Assembly: GCA_014323675.1 (NCBI GenBank)
Contig: JACONN010000006.1
Location: 124,001-188,000 of the forward strand
Reading direction: 5' to 3'
Source of the DNA: Hormoscilla sp. GM7CHS1pb
Lineage (GTDB): Bacteria > Cyanobacteriota > Cyanobacteriia > Cyanobacteriales > Desertifilaceae
Length of the DNA stretch: 64,000 nt
In this document: piece by piece, positions 38,437 to 48,300 of the stretch
Position numbering within the stretch: the stretch's first letter is position 1
Layout of the letters: every line of letters starts with the position of its first letter
Position numbers and translations under genes: made by a program
The notes under the pieces: model-generated
Seen by the model: the letters and a program-made list of their open reading frames with translations, nothing else
Database searches by the model: none
What the model was told of the DNA's origin: nothing

Positions 38437-39495
38437 TTGGGCGAGCTCCTCATCACGGAGAAGCAAGCGACTTATTTTGATGTGAGAGCCTATAGCCAGT
38501 GGAGTCCCTATCTGGAAAAATGTTGCTTGTTACTGAGTGCGAACTCTTCTTATGAGCACGCCGAGGAAGATATTAAGCAGCTCACGGGGATGAGCGTTTC
38601 CCGGGGAACTCAGCAACGACTGGTGCAACGTTATGAGTTTGAATTACTGACAGTTAAAGAAGCCGTTTCCTCAACGAGCGCTCAAGAACCGAAACTGCCC
38701 CTTCAGGAGTTTGAGTTGCCCACAGCTAAAGAAGCCGTTTCCTCAACGGGCCCTCAAGGACCGAAACTGCCCCCTCAGGAGTTTGAGTTGCCGACGGCTA
38801 AAAAAGCTGTTTCCGAAATCAGCCCTCAAGAACCGAAAGTGCTCGCCCATGAGTTGAAGTTGCCGACTGTCAAGGAAGTTGTTGAGGAAATGAGCATTGA
38901 TGGGGGGAAAGTACGCTTACGGACCCCGCAAGGGAGACCCTGTGAGTGGCGCGATTACAAGGGCGTTAATCTACATGACCTCGGGGTAGCGGCCTTCTTT
39001 CGGGACAATGCAGGACTGGTCAAATGGGTCAACCAGCAGCCCTTGGCGAATCCACTTGTGAGTATCGGAGACGGTCATGATGGCGTTTGGAATTTGTTTG
39101 CCGAGATTGGCCCAACCATCTTCCGTCTGGAAATCCTCGATTGGTATCACTTGATGGAAAACCTCGAGAAAGTCGGTGGGTCCAGATCTAGACTGGCACG
39201 AGTGAAAGCTCTCCTATGGTCAGGCAAGGTAGATGCAGCCCTCAAAGAATTTGACGACTGGGAGCATCCACGGGTTGATAACTTCAGGGCCTATGTTACT
39301 AAGCATCGTCACCGCATTGTGAACTATGGCTATTACCAAGCCGAGGGAATTTCAATCGGTTCGGGAGAGGTGGAATCAACGATTAAGCAGGTTGCGGCAC
39401 GGGTGAAGCTCTCAGGAGCGCAGTGGAAAGCTGCCAATGTTCCCCAAGTTCTGCGGCATCGCTGCGCTTATCTCAATGGAGTATTCTCAAGGTGA
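38437..39495 (+). CDS. ISKra4-type transposase, catalytic frame
   Basis: 352 residues. SIDGGKVRLRTP and CEWRDYKGV (DDE region), SIGDGHDGVWN and LEILDWYHLMENL, then a C-terminal GSGEVESTIKQ are typical of the family. Residues 70-145 contain three near-copies of a 25-residue unit (FELPTAKEAVSST-PQ-PKLP), an internal expansion not needed for catalysis. The start codon is uncertain. Confidence 0.85.
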   Translation: MGELLITEKQATYFDVRAYSQWSPYLEKCCLLLSANSSYEHAEEDIKQLTGMSVSRGTQQRLVQRYEFELLTVKEAVSSTSAQEPKLPLQEFELPTAKEAVSSTGPQGPKLPPQEFELPTAKKAVSEISPQEPKVLAHELKLPTVKEVVEEMSIDGGKVRLRTPQGRPCEWRDYKGVNLHDLGVAAFFRDNAGLVKWVNQQPLANPLVSIGDGHDGVWNLFAEIGPTIFRLEILDWYHLMENLEKVGGSRSRLARVKALLWSGKVDAALKEFDDWEHPRVDNFRAYVTKHRHRIVNYGYYQAEGISIGSGEVESTIKQVAARVKLSGAQWKAANVPQVLRHRCAYLNGVFSR

Positions 39496-39678
39496 GTCAA
39501 TCTTGACATTCTCATCATCTCGTGGTCTGTCAAGATAAAATTGACGAATTTTACGGAGATAACCGCTTCCGAGCCTTCCCTTCTCTTATCCGTCATCATT
39601 TCCTTGACAGACCAAGGGTCTATTAGTGACAGTTTAACAATGAAGTATTTTTGCTCATTGCCAAATTGGGATGCACCC

Positions 39679-39952
39679 TTTCCCGACGGCTCAGATCGGC
39701 AACAATTACTGCTCCCATTGCTCCTTGTAAGTAAGTCGGGACGATCGCCTGAAATTTGGTACTGCCTTCTAAATCCCAGACGAGCAGGCGGACGTTCGCT
39801 GCTGCTAATTCCAGGGTCTTGCGGGAAATTTTTACCCCCACGTTGGACAGATACTCGTCGCTGAACTGACGTTCCACAAAGCGGCGAATTAGGCTTGTTT
39901 TGCCGACCCCGTAGTCCCCTACTAAGCAAATTTTTTGTGTTATTGTTTCCAT
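39679..39952 (-). pseudogene. Small Ras/Rab-like GTPase, 5' part (split by IS)
   Basis: METITQKICLVGDYGVGKTS gives the P-loop (GDYGVGKT), with WDLEG as the switch II (G3) motif. The frame is cut at VADLSRRE by the ISKra4-type element. Excision would restore the gene. Such GTPases in cyanobacteria are often next to signalling genes, here a diguanylate cyclase. Confidence 0.85.
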
Positions 39953-40657
39953 GATTATCTACTGGTTGCTCCCGGCCCGATCGGATCGACTATTACAAGT
40001 ATAGCATATTTGTAGATCGGCATCTAAATATACTTCTTAGGGGGGAGACAAATATCGACGAGCGCGAGTTTAACTCCGGGTAATACTCAGTGGTAATGCT
40101 AATGCCATCTATCTGATTGAGCATGTTTGTGACTCGATCCAGTTCTGCTGCTGTCTGTTTGGGGTCTGACGGAAAATCCTTGTTTCCCGCTTTTCACCCT
40201 CTGGCCCTGTGGGGTCTCGCTCCGGAGGCTCAAAATTGTTATTTACGCTACCTTGGCGCGATCGCCCGGGCTATTTCCACCGGCGATGCTTTGATATACT
40301 CGGTGCTATTGCTACTTCCATTTTGTTTTTTCTCATCCCTGCCTGGATCGCTTTCCTGATTTCCGGGGCGATCGCCCTACTTATTTCCTTTTGCCACTGT
40401 TGTTTTTTTGATGATATCTCCTCTGCAACTATGGAGGAGATCGCCTTCGGGAGCATGTCAGTTTTGTAGGTAAGAGTTCAATGGCTCTCCTGGGCTTTAG
40501 TGATAAATGTATCACCGAATACAAAATCAAGTCCCCGAAAAGGGCTGAAACCCTTTATTTGGCGTATACATAAGTAAAATTTATCACGCCTTCCCTTCGT
40601 ACAGGATACCCAGTTCAATATGGTATAATAGAACAGTCAATCAACCTCCCATGAACT
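39953..40657. other. Intergenic region with a possible gene fragment
   Basis: Minus-strand frame around 40180-39985 reads DPKQTAAELDRVTNMLNQID, then GISITTEYYPEL, and is coding-like, but it is open at the N-terminal side only to a stop and is unassigned. The rest contains G/C-rich repeats and an 18-bp CCCGAAAAGGGCTGAAACCC segment. No complete gene seen. Confidence 0.3.
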
Positions 40658-41346
40658 AATGACACCTGAGAAAGAACAAGCGAAACCAAGAACATTTAGA
40701 TGCTATAGGGAAAATTCTCTATGAAGACACAGAACCCAACCAGTTGCAGGATTTAGAAACAATAGAAAAAACGGTGAGAGATAAAATACAGTCTCATGTA
40801 AGTCCGCTCATTGGCTCTTTTTTTATAAAAAAAGTAACAGGTACAGACAAGGGAAGGAAAAGGAAATTAAAAAGTTGCTTGGGAAAATTGACGCTCGCCG
40901 ATAAACAATGTCAACGGTTAGGAGTCAAACCTCATAATCAGTTAAGCCCATTATTAGAAAAATGTTGGCTCCGGATTAGTGCCAATGTTTCTTACGAAAA
41001 TACGGCTAAGGATGTTAAATATTTAACAGGAATATATGTATCAGCTAAAACACAACAGCGGTTGGTGCATCGAACTGAATTTAACATGGCTAAAGTCTCC
41101 AAGCCAATTAAAGAATTGTGTGTAGACGGTGGTAAAGTTAGGCTAAGAACACCCTTGGGAGAAGCCTGTCAGTGGCGAGATTACAAGGGAATCTGCATTA
41201 ATAAAAAAGTTACTGTTGCCTTTTTTCAGGAGAATCAAAACTTAATTAATTGGGTGAATCGACAATCTTTAGCGACGACATTTACTTGTCTGGGAGATGG
41301 ACATGATGGAATTTGGAATATTATCATGAGTATAGGGAAAAAAGAA
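40658..41346 (+). pseudogene. ISKra4-type transposase remnant
   Basis: Reads HLDAIGKILYEDTEPNQLQ, SPLLEKCWLRISANVSYENT, VDGGKVRLRTPLG, QWRDYKG and GDGHDGIWN, homologous to the transposase at 38437 but a different lineage. One frame change near 40690 and an abrupt end where IS1 begins at 41348. The C-terminal third is lost. Confidence 0.8.
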
Positions 41347-41449
41347 CGGTAGTGATAAATATGTAGTGATATAACATTTTATCCCTCTATTAATCCTTGC
41401 TTTTCAAAGGGATAATATAACATTTTTCATTACCATTGATAAGTTTAAG

Positions 41450-42419
41450 GTAGGGGTCGAACTGGGAATCGCTTCCCAATCCTCCCGTTCGGAACCGTGC
41501 TTGCGACTTTCACCGCACACGGCTACTGGTTGGTAAGTCCTTGTCATGGATAGCACTATCAGAGTTACCTCCTACTGGCCTTGTCTTGTGAGATTTGGCC
41601 CCCAATGGTTGTCAGTAGACTGTTTTTAATGCCTTAGCTCCGGAAGGTTCGCAGAGGATATACCCGATAAAACCTTGAACCTGCTCTTTACTAACTTTTA
41701 GCCGTAAAATTTGGTTGGCCTCCGAGTTTTTACCCGGCTAAGGTCTTCTAGTCCATAAATCCGACTTTTGGGATTTCTCCCTAGTAACTGGAAAAATGGG
41801 GTTAATTTCTCCCTTGACTTCTTACCATATCCGTCCTACGTCAGCTCTGGTTACCCAGTATCGCCTACATTACTATAGGCGTTATCCCAAGCATTACCCT
41901 GGGCATTGGCTTCTTAGGACATCCCTCCCCCGACGGCTTGCGTTTATCATCTAACTGGTCCCGAGGGGGACAGCACATCGGAGGTTACTTCGTTCCTTGG
42001 TATCATTTCATGATGCTTTTAGACCCTTACTCTCCCCCGGGAGTTCTGTGGACGCATTGTTAACCAGATAAAACGGTCAACACTAACTACCATTTCCCTT
42101 TTGGGCCAGCGTATTAGCCTTATTCCGCTGGTCTAGTATAACGAGGTTTAAGCGTAAGTTCGTTTTCTCTAGTCATGAGCATCTTTCCTAGCGGCATAAC
42201 CGGCTTAGGCTGCCAGTTGTCCTACATTTAAGTCCTTGCTCTGCACCCCGGTGATGTCACTCCGAAGCACTAAGGACCGGTGTCACTCTCGCGCCAGAGA
42301 GGAGAGGAATTGAACCTCCATGAGTACCAAAGTTGTCCGGCTAATGGAACCAGACCTGACTGTTCACCGCTTACCCCGATTTAGTCGGTATTGCTGGTTT
42401 AGGTCAGAACGAATCGCAC
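41450..42419 (-). mobile_element. ORF-less group II intron inside IS1
   Basis: On the minus strand it starts GTGCGATTCGTTCTGACC at 42419, has domain V near 41525 (AGCCGTGTGCGGTGAAAGTC) and ends CGACCCC-TACC at 41450. The uninterrupted IS1 copy reads AAGTTTAA-TTTATCAAAAAT at the site, which defines both boundaries exactly. It is inserted antisense to the transposase gene and upstream of its start. No maturase encoded. Confidence 0.92.
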
Positions 42420-42490
42420 TTTATCAAAAATATCAGAGATAATCATGTATAATTAGTTGTCACAATGCTATATTGTTATTGGTAAAAACA

Positions 42491-43288
42491 ATGTCTAAAT
42501 TTATGAACACATCATCAGATTTATGCTTGCGACCTTCTTGTCCCCACTGTCAAAGTGAGCGAACAGTAAAAAACGGTAGGGGCGAAGCATTCGGGGCTAA
42601 AAATTTCGTCTCCGTTGCCGTCATTTTGCCCGAAGGCTTCGCCCAAAAACATAAGTGTAAAGACTGTGGCAGGCAATTTGTTGAAAACCCTACCAATAAA
42701 ACGATATCATCAGAAACAAAAAAGAAAATAGATGGCCTTTTACTTGAGAGAATTTCTTGAGCTGGAATTGCACGTCAAGTTGGAGTTTCCAAAACTTTGC
42801 TCCAAGATTATGTTAATAAAAAATCTGCGGAAACTCCGCGTGAGATAAAGGTTTTAGACAAGCCAAAAGGGAAAATGACTATTGAATGTGATGAAATGTG
42901 GTCTTTTGTGGAGAATAAAGAAAATAAGCAATGGATTTGGTTAGCGTTAGATACAAAAACTAGAGAAATAGTTGGAGTTTATGTGGGCGCTCGCAGTCGG
43001 GAATCGGCAAAAAAATTGTGGAAATCTTTACCTCCTGTTTATCGGCAATGTGCAGTTTTTTACACAGATTTTTGGGAAGCTTATAACACAGTAATCCCCA
43101 AAAAACGTCATAAACCAGTAGGTAAAGAAACTGGAAAAACTAATCATATTGAAAGGCTAAACAACACATTAAGACAAAGAATTAGTCGTTTGGTTCGTAA
43201 AACATTATCATTCTCCAAGAAACTAGAAAATCACATCGGAGCTATTTGGTATTTTGTACATTATTACAACAAATGTTTATCGGGATAG
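42491..43288 (+). CDS. IS1-type transposase (InsA/InsB), in-frame TGA
   Basis: N-terminal zinc-finger part (CPHCQSERTVKNG ... KCKDCGRQF) and catalytic part (IECDEMWSFVENKENKQWIW, YTDFWEAYNTV, NHIERLNNTLRQR: the DDE residues). The frame is continuous except for TGA at 42758-42760 where related proteins have a sense codon (ERIS-stop-AGIARQVG). About 22 residues (RGEAFGAKNFVSVAVILPEG) are encoded by an inserted MITE. Activity would need read-through. Confidence 0.82.
42579..42644. repeat. MITE inserted in the IS1 transposase gene
   Basis: GGGGCGAAGCATTCGG ... CCCGAAGGCTTCGCCC, same ends as 8880-8947. It is translated in frame here; in copy 2 the right-hand junction is longer and stops the frame. 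Confidence 0.8.
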
Positions 43289-43318
43289 ATAATGCATCAC
43301 TACATATTTATCACCACC

Positions 43319-43976
43319 GGGCTGCTGAAATCCCATTTTTTATCATTATTATTCTTCCAATTATCGTTGTCGATGCTATTATAGAAAGCCTGAAGGGCTG
43401 CATAATCATCGGCATCCAGAATGGGCCAGACCTTAATATTAAATTCATCTTCTACCTTGCCTCCCGCAGCATCCGATACAGTTACCGTCACCGTAAAAGT
43501 GCCCGACACCGTAGGGGTGCCGCCGATCTTCCCACTAGTGGAGTCAATCTTTAAACCGCCTGGCAAACCGTCGGCGCTATAGCGAAGAATGTCGTTGTCG
43601 TTGATGTCACCGAAGTTCCCGCTGACATAGAGGTTGAAGTTCTGACCGTAAATAGCCTCCGTGTCGGGAATCTCAGTTTTCACATAGGGAGGGTTTTCCA
43701 ACACTTTGTCCACTGTGGACAAATCGGTGATACTTTGGGGTATCGTACCGCTGAGGGAGTTGTTGGCCACGTCGAAACCCGTGAGTCCACTACCGTGACC
43801 CCATACCAGCTATTCACAACATCAGCAGAGGGGGGAGTTGAGCTGCTGACATCCCAGCCTGTCTTGTTCGTCCAATTATTTCCATTAGTGCTATTATACA
43901 GATCACTCATGCCTTTATAATCAGCGGCATTGAGTTTATTGGTTTCATTGTTGTCATTTGTTTCATTCGTTGGCAT
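43319..43976 (-). pseudogene. Leucine-rich repeat / Ig-like surface protein fragment
   Basis: Begins MPTNETNDNNETNKLNAADY, then DLYNSTNGNNWTNKTGWDVS (plant-type LRR cap), a frame change near 43770, ANNSLSGTIPQSITDL, and a cadherin/He_PIG-type module (YSADGLPGGLKIDSTSGKIG). A second NSIDNDNWKNNNDKKWD cap begins before IS1 copy 1 cuts the gene at 43318. Probably secreted or cell-surface; no signal peptide in the visible start. Confidence 0.7.
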
Positions 43977-44696
43977 TTGTTTTTTTCTCCAAAATTAAGT
44001 TATTCATTATATTGGGTCTCGCCGGCTCTGATGGCCAGCAATCAAGATATCTTATACTATTTTATTTTACGTCCCCGACAGCCATTTTTGGTAAATTTCT
44101 CCGCTAAGGCCAATTTTGGCTAATTTGGCTTTTCATCATCTCTGGGTCTCGCCGGTTCCTTTTGATGTTTCCACCGGTGGCCAGCTTGCCCTATAAGTTG
44201 TCAGGACTGATGGAATCCTGCATGCGGTCTCGGTTAATAGGCTTGTGACTCGGTCATAGGTTTTGTCCCTCAGAACCTGAATACAGCATAACTAACTTTA
44301 TTGCGTAATGTCAAGGGTTTTGAGAAAAAAATTTTTTTCTTAGAGATGAAAATGCTGAAACCCATGTATATCAATAGTTTCGGCTCGTAAAAAAAATGTT
44401 TTTGTTTGTAACGTACAGCCCCTTCTATACTCTGGTGCCGACCGGCTGTAGCTTTAACCGGTGTACTTACTGCAATTTGAGAACGGATCCAGGCCTTAGT
44501 CCCTGGATGACACTGCCTGAGCGGATGCTAAAGCGCAACGAGAGTGATTTCCACTGGCGTTGCCGGTTCAAATCCGGGTATTGCGAGCAGTCTGCGAGAT
44601 TATCCGCGCAGAAGCTGCGAGGTTATCCGCGCAGAAGCTGCGAGGTTATCCGCGCAGAAGCTGCCTGGCCATGACAGATTTAACCGTTCATTGTAT
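43977..44696. other. Intergenic region with shared 29-bp motif and 23-bp tandem repeats
   Basis: Contains the ACCTGAATACAGCATAAC motif at 44275-44303 that also lies upstream of parB, and three 23-bp tandem units at 44594-44662. A CCGGTTCAAATCCGG segment at about 44561 resembles a tRNA T-arm but no cloverleaf can be built. No gene recognised. Confidence 0.5.
44594..44662. repeat. Three 23-bp tandem repeats
   Basis: Unit GCGAGGTTATCCGCGCAGAA plus GCT, repeated three times with one substitution in the first. Confidence 0.85.
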
Positions 44697-44846
44697 ATGT
44701 CTGACTCCCTAGCAACCGATCGCACTCCTAGCTTGATTTCACTGGATATGTTGCCTTACCAATCGAGGACAACCGGTCCCCTGAAGCTGGGAGTGCTGGC
44801 TTCTGGTAATGGTATCCTGTTTCCGCCCACATCTGTTACTTTATAA
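44697..44846 (+). pseudogene. purN: purN 5' fragment (GAR formyltransferase)
   Basis: 49 residues ending PLKLGVLASGNG, matching the beginning of cyanobacterial phosphoribosylglycinamide formyltransferases (LKLGVLASGSGSN). Homology stops after the glycine loop and the frame ends 9 codons later. All catalytic residues are missing. Confidence 0.6.
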
Positions 44847-44904
44847 CCCGGTTGGTCGTAATTGTCTGTAATCGCGTCATTGATGCGATTATTGCTGACT
44901 GAAT

Positions 44905-45056
44905 GACAATGCCGTTGAAACCCAAGAAATTAAATCCCGGTTCCTCGCCCTCTAACGTGTGGGATATACGTGTCTTTTCGGGCTTAAGTTCTAACCCTAC
45001 TTCTGCCAGCCATCTCTGGCTTATTACCTGTCCGGTTTACACAGAACGAATCGCAC
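44905..45056 (-). mobile_element. Group II intron relic with a reverse transcriptase piece
   Basis: Minus strand: GTGCGATTCGTTCTGTGTAA at 45056 is an intron 5' end. About 40 bases later a frame reads WLAEVGLELKPEKTRISHTL and GFNFLGFN, diagnostic of group II intron reverse transcriptases. Domain I-IV sequence and most of the protein are deleted. It is the only maturase trace in the window. Confidence 0.75.
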
Positions 45057-45386
45057 ACCGCTATTCAAGCTATAATAGCAGTAAATTGTGCCAGTGACCA
45101 AAGGTGGTTTGACGCTCATTTGGGCAGACCGCCAGCTCGGGCACTCAGGGAAGCATCTGTCAATAATCCGATTTTGCAGCCGCAACATCTATCTGTAGGT
45201 AGAGTCAGACCGTACATGATGCTCCCGGCACAAGCTATGTCATTTATTAACAGTTCGCAATATCAAGGTGTAGAAGCTCTCAGTTCTGCGTGCGAATGCG
45301 AACGGGTTGATCCAAAACCTCATGTGGTTGAGCGGGTGGCCGTTGCCATCTTACACTCTCTCTAGGAAACACAGGCATCCATACCC

Positions 45387-48300
45387 ATGCTGGAAGCTCA
45401 ACTGATGGCGATCGCCGAAATCAATGAAACCGGTGGAGTCCTAGGTCATAAGATAGAGCCGGTGATAGCAGACGGGGTTTCTGACCCAGATCGGTTTGAG
45501 CAGAAAGCCAGAAAAATAATCGCAGAAAATCAGATTACAACGCTATTCGGATGCTCGACATCGGCCAGTCCGAAAAGGCTGTTGCCGGTGGCAGAAGAGT
45601 TTAATGCTCAACTCTGGTATCCCTTACAGTATGAAGGTCTAGAATGCTCCCCAAATATATTCTATACGGGAGCCTGTGCTAATCAACAAGTTGAACCGGC
45701 GATCGCCTGGCTGCTACAGCACCAGAGAAAACGTTTCTACCTCCTGGGTGCAGACAATGTCTTCTCCCATAGGGCTAGCAAAATCATTAAATCCCGACTC
45801 CCACAGCAAGGTGGTACAGTGGTTGGCGAGGCTTATATCCCCGATAAGGCTGTTGATTTCGCTGAAACGATCGCCCACATAAAACATACCCAACCGGATG
45901 CGATCGTCCTGACTCTATCGGGAGAAAGCAATCAGGCATTTTATCGCCAGTATTTTGAGTCAGGCATGACAGGGGCTGAAATTGAGATCGTCGCCTGTAA
46001 TGTCTCGGCAGCGGAACTGAGCGAGATAGGTGAATATGCCCAGGGTACTTACGTCAGTGCTAGCTATTTACCTTGTCTAGATATACCTAGCAATCGGAAA
46101 TTTGTCAATAATTTTCAGCGACGGTATGGTACTAAACGAGTGATTAGTAGCGCCATGGAAGCTGCATATACCCAAATCTACCTCTGGAAAGGTGCCGTTG
46201 AATTAGCTGAGTCCTTTGAGGCAGATCGCGTGCGGGTGGCGGCCCTGGGTACTAGCTTCCTTGCTCCCAGTGGATTAGTTACGATTGAGGCCAATCACCA
46301 TGTTGCCAGAACTAACCGCATCGGGCGGATAATGCCGACCGGAAAGGTGGAAATAGTTTTCAGCAGCGATCGCCCCATTAAACCTCTGCCCTGGTTAGGG
46401 GTTGAACAGTCTAACTTGGACGCTACACTGCGCACTGAGGTTTGTAGTGAGGACCTCCCGGCCTCACTACAAACCTCAGAAAAATCAGATGGGGGGAAAC
46501 TGAGGGCATTATTTGTGGCACGGGATATTACGGAGCTGTGTCTCCCGGGTAGTCCGAATAGCGATGGGAGGCATAGCAGCAAGGAGGCAGAAGAGGCTCT
46601 GCAAGCAGCTAATGCAGCCCTCGAAGATAAAGTCCAGGAACGGACAGCTGCTCTGAAAGAATCAAACGATCAATTGGTGGCGGAGATTGTTAAACACCAG
46701 CAGGCCGAAAATGCTCTGCGGGCTGCTAAAGATCAGTTGGAGGCGGTTTTGGCAGCCGTGCCGGGAATTGTTTCGTGGATTAGTTCCGATTTACGCTATC
46801 TAGGGGTAAATCGCCATTTAGCCAACATGTTTGGCTTGCCCCCAGAAGCTTTTGTTGGTAAAGATATTGGTTTTTTAGGCACTAGCAATGAGTTTAAGGA
46901 GTTTGTCCGCTCCTTTTTCGCTAGCCCTCAACAGGATGCTTTCCGAGAGATATCCGCTGTTGTCAAGGGCGAAAAGCGCAATTCTTTGATTGTCGCTCAG
47001 AAATACGATGGCGATCGGGCAGCTTTTACCGTTGGCATTGATATCACCGATCGCAAGCGGGCCGAAGAGGATCTGCGGGCTACCAAAGAGCAGTTAGAAG
47101 CTGTTTTGGCAGCGGTGCCGGGGACTGTTTCTTGGATAAGCTCAGATTTACGCTACCTCGGGGTAAATCGCCATTTGGCTAACATGTTTGACTTGCCCCC
47201 AGAAGCTTTTGTTGGTAAAGATATTGGTTTTTTAGGCACTAGCAATGAGTTTAAGGAGTTTGTCCGCTCCTTTTTCGCGAGTCCCAAACAGGATGCTTTC
47301 CGAGAGATATCCGCCGTTGTCAGGGGATCCGAGCGCAATTATTTGATTGTCGCTCAGAAATACGATGGCGATCGGGCCCTTTTCACCGTTGGCATTGATA
47401 TCACCGATCGCAAGCGGGCCGAGTCGGATCTGCGGCAGGCAGAAGCGAGATATCGCCATCTGTTTGAAAATACAGTTGAAGGGATCTTTCAAACTACGCC
47501 TGATGGTCATTATCTGAGTGCTAACCCAGCTTTGGCTCGGATCTATGGCTATGAGTCCCCCGAACAACTGATAGCAAATATCACTAGCATCCAAGAGCAC
47601 TTTTACCTTGACCCCGATCGTCGCTCGGAATTCATCCAATTGCTACAGTCGAGTGATGGGGTGATGAGCTTTGAGTCGCAAATCAAGCACCGGGACGGTC
47701 GGCTCACTTGGATCTCGGAAAATGCCCGTGCGGTGCTCGATGATAATAGCAATTTGCTTTACTATGAAGGAACTGTTGAAGACATCACAGAACGCAAGCA
47801 GGCAGAGTTAGCTTTGCAAAGAGCGAATGATGCGCTCGAAATCAGAGTTTCCGAGCGGACAGCAGCCCTGAGAGAGTCAAACCATCAGTTGCGGATTGAA
47901 ATTGCCGAGCGCCAGCGAATGGAAGCGGCCCTGCGAGTCTCGGAAGCGGAACTGCGGGCTCTGTTTGCCGCTATGACTGACATTATTACCGTCTTTGATG
48001 CTAGCGGACGCTATATCAAAATTGTCTCGACGAATTCTGAGGTTTTGTATAGTCCCAAGGCCGAACGTTTAGGTAAGACTGTCTATGAGGTTTTGCCTGC
48101 CGAACAAGCTGATTTCTTTGTTCGCAATATCCAGCATGTCTTGAATACAGGGCAAACGGTAAATTTAGAATACAGAGATCCGCTTGAAGACAGTCAAGGG
48201 CAATATGCCCGATCGCGTAGCGTCTTCGCAGACGAATCGCCAATTGCAAAATCGATAAGCTCCAATTCCCAGGAAGTGTGGTTTTCGGCCAGCGTTTCAC

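Larger units (their letters stand above)
38112..39678 (+). mobile_element. Complete ISKra4-family insertion sequence, 1567 bp
   Basis: Inverted ends GGGTGCATCCCA...TGGGATGCACCC with 8-bp duplications on both sides. It encodes two consecutive frames (38210-38428 and 38437-39495). The 180 bp after the transposase contain an inverted TGGTCTGTCAAG / CTTGACAGACCA. It interrupts the small GTPase gene precisely, indicating a recent insertion. Confidence 0.93.
41348..43318 (+). mobile_element. IS1-family element, copy 1, carrying a group II intron
   Basis: Inverted ends GGTAGTGATAAATATGTAGT and a matching CACTACATATTTATCACCACC. The left flank is an ISKra4 remnant and the right flank a surface-protein gene. 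The 8-bp flanks do not match, so a rearrangement followed insertion. Its 5' non-coding part is interrupted by a 970-nt intron. Without it the element is about 1001 bp, close to copy 2 (1009 bp). Confidence 0.9.

Noticed and set aside
44555..44580. tRNA gene (GGTTCAAATCC T-arm-like)
   Set aside because: No anticodon arm or acceptor stem can be paired nearby.
44594..44662. CRISPR-like array
   Set aside because: Only three 23-bp units directly abutting, with no spacers or cas genes.
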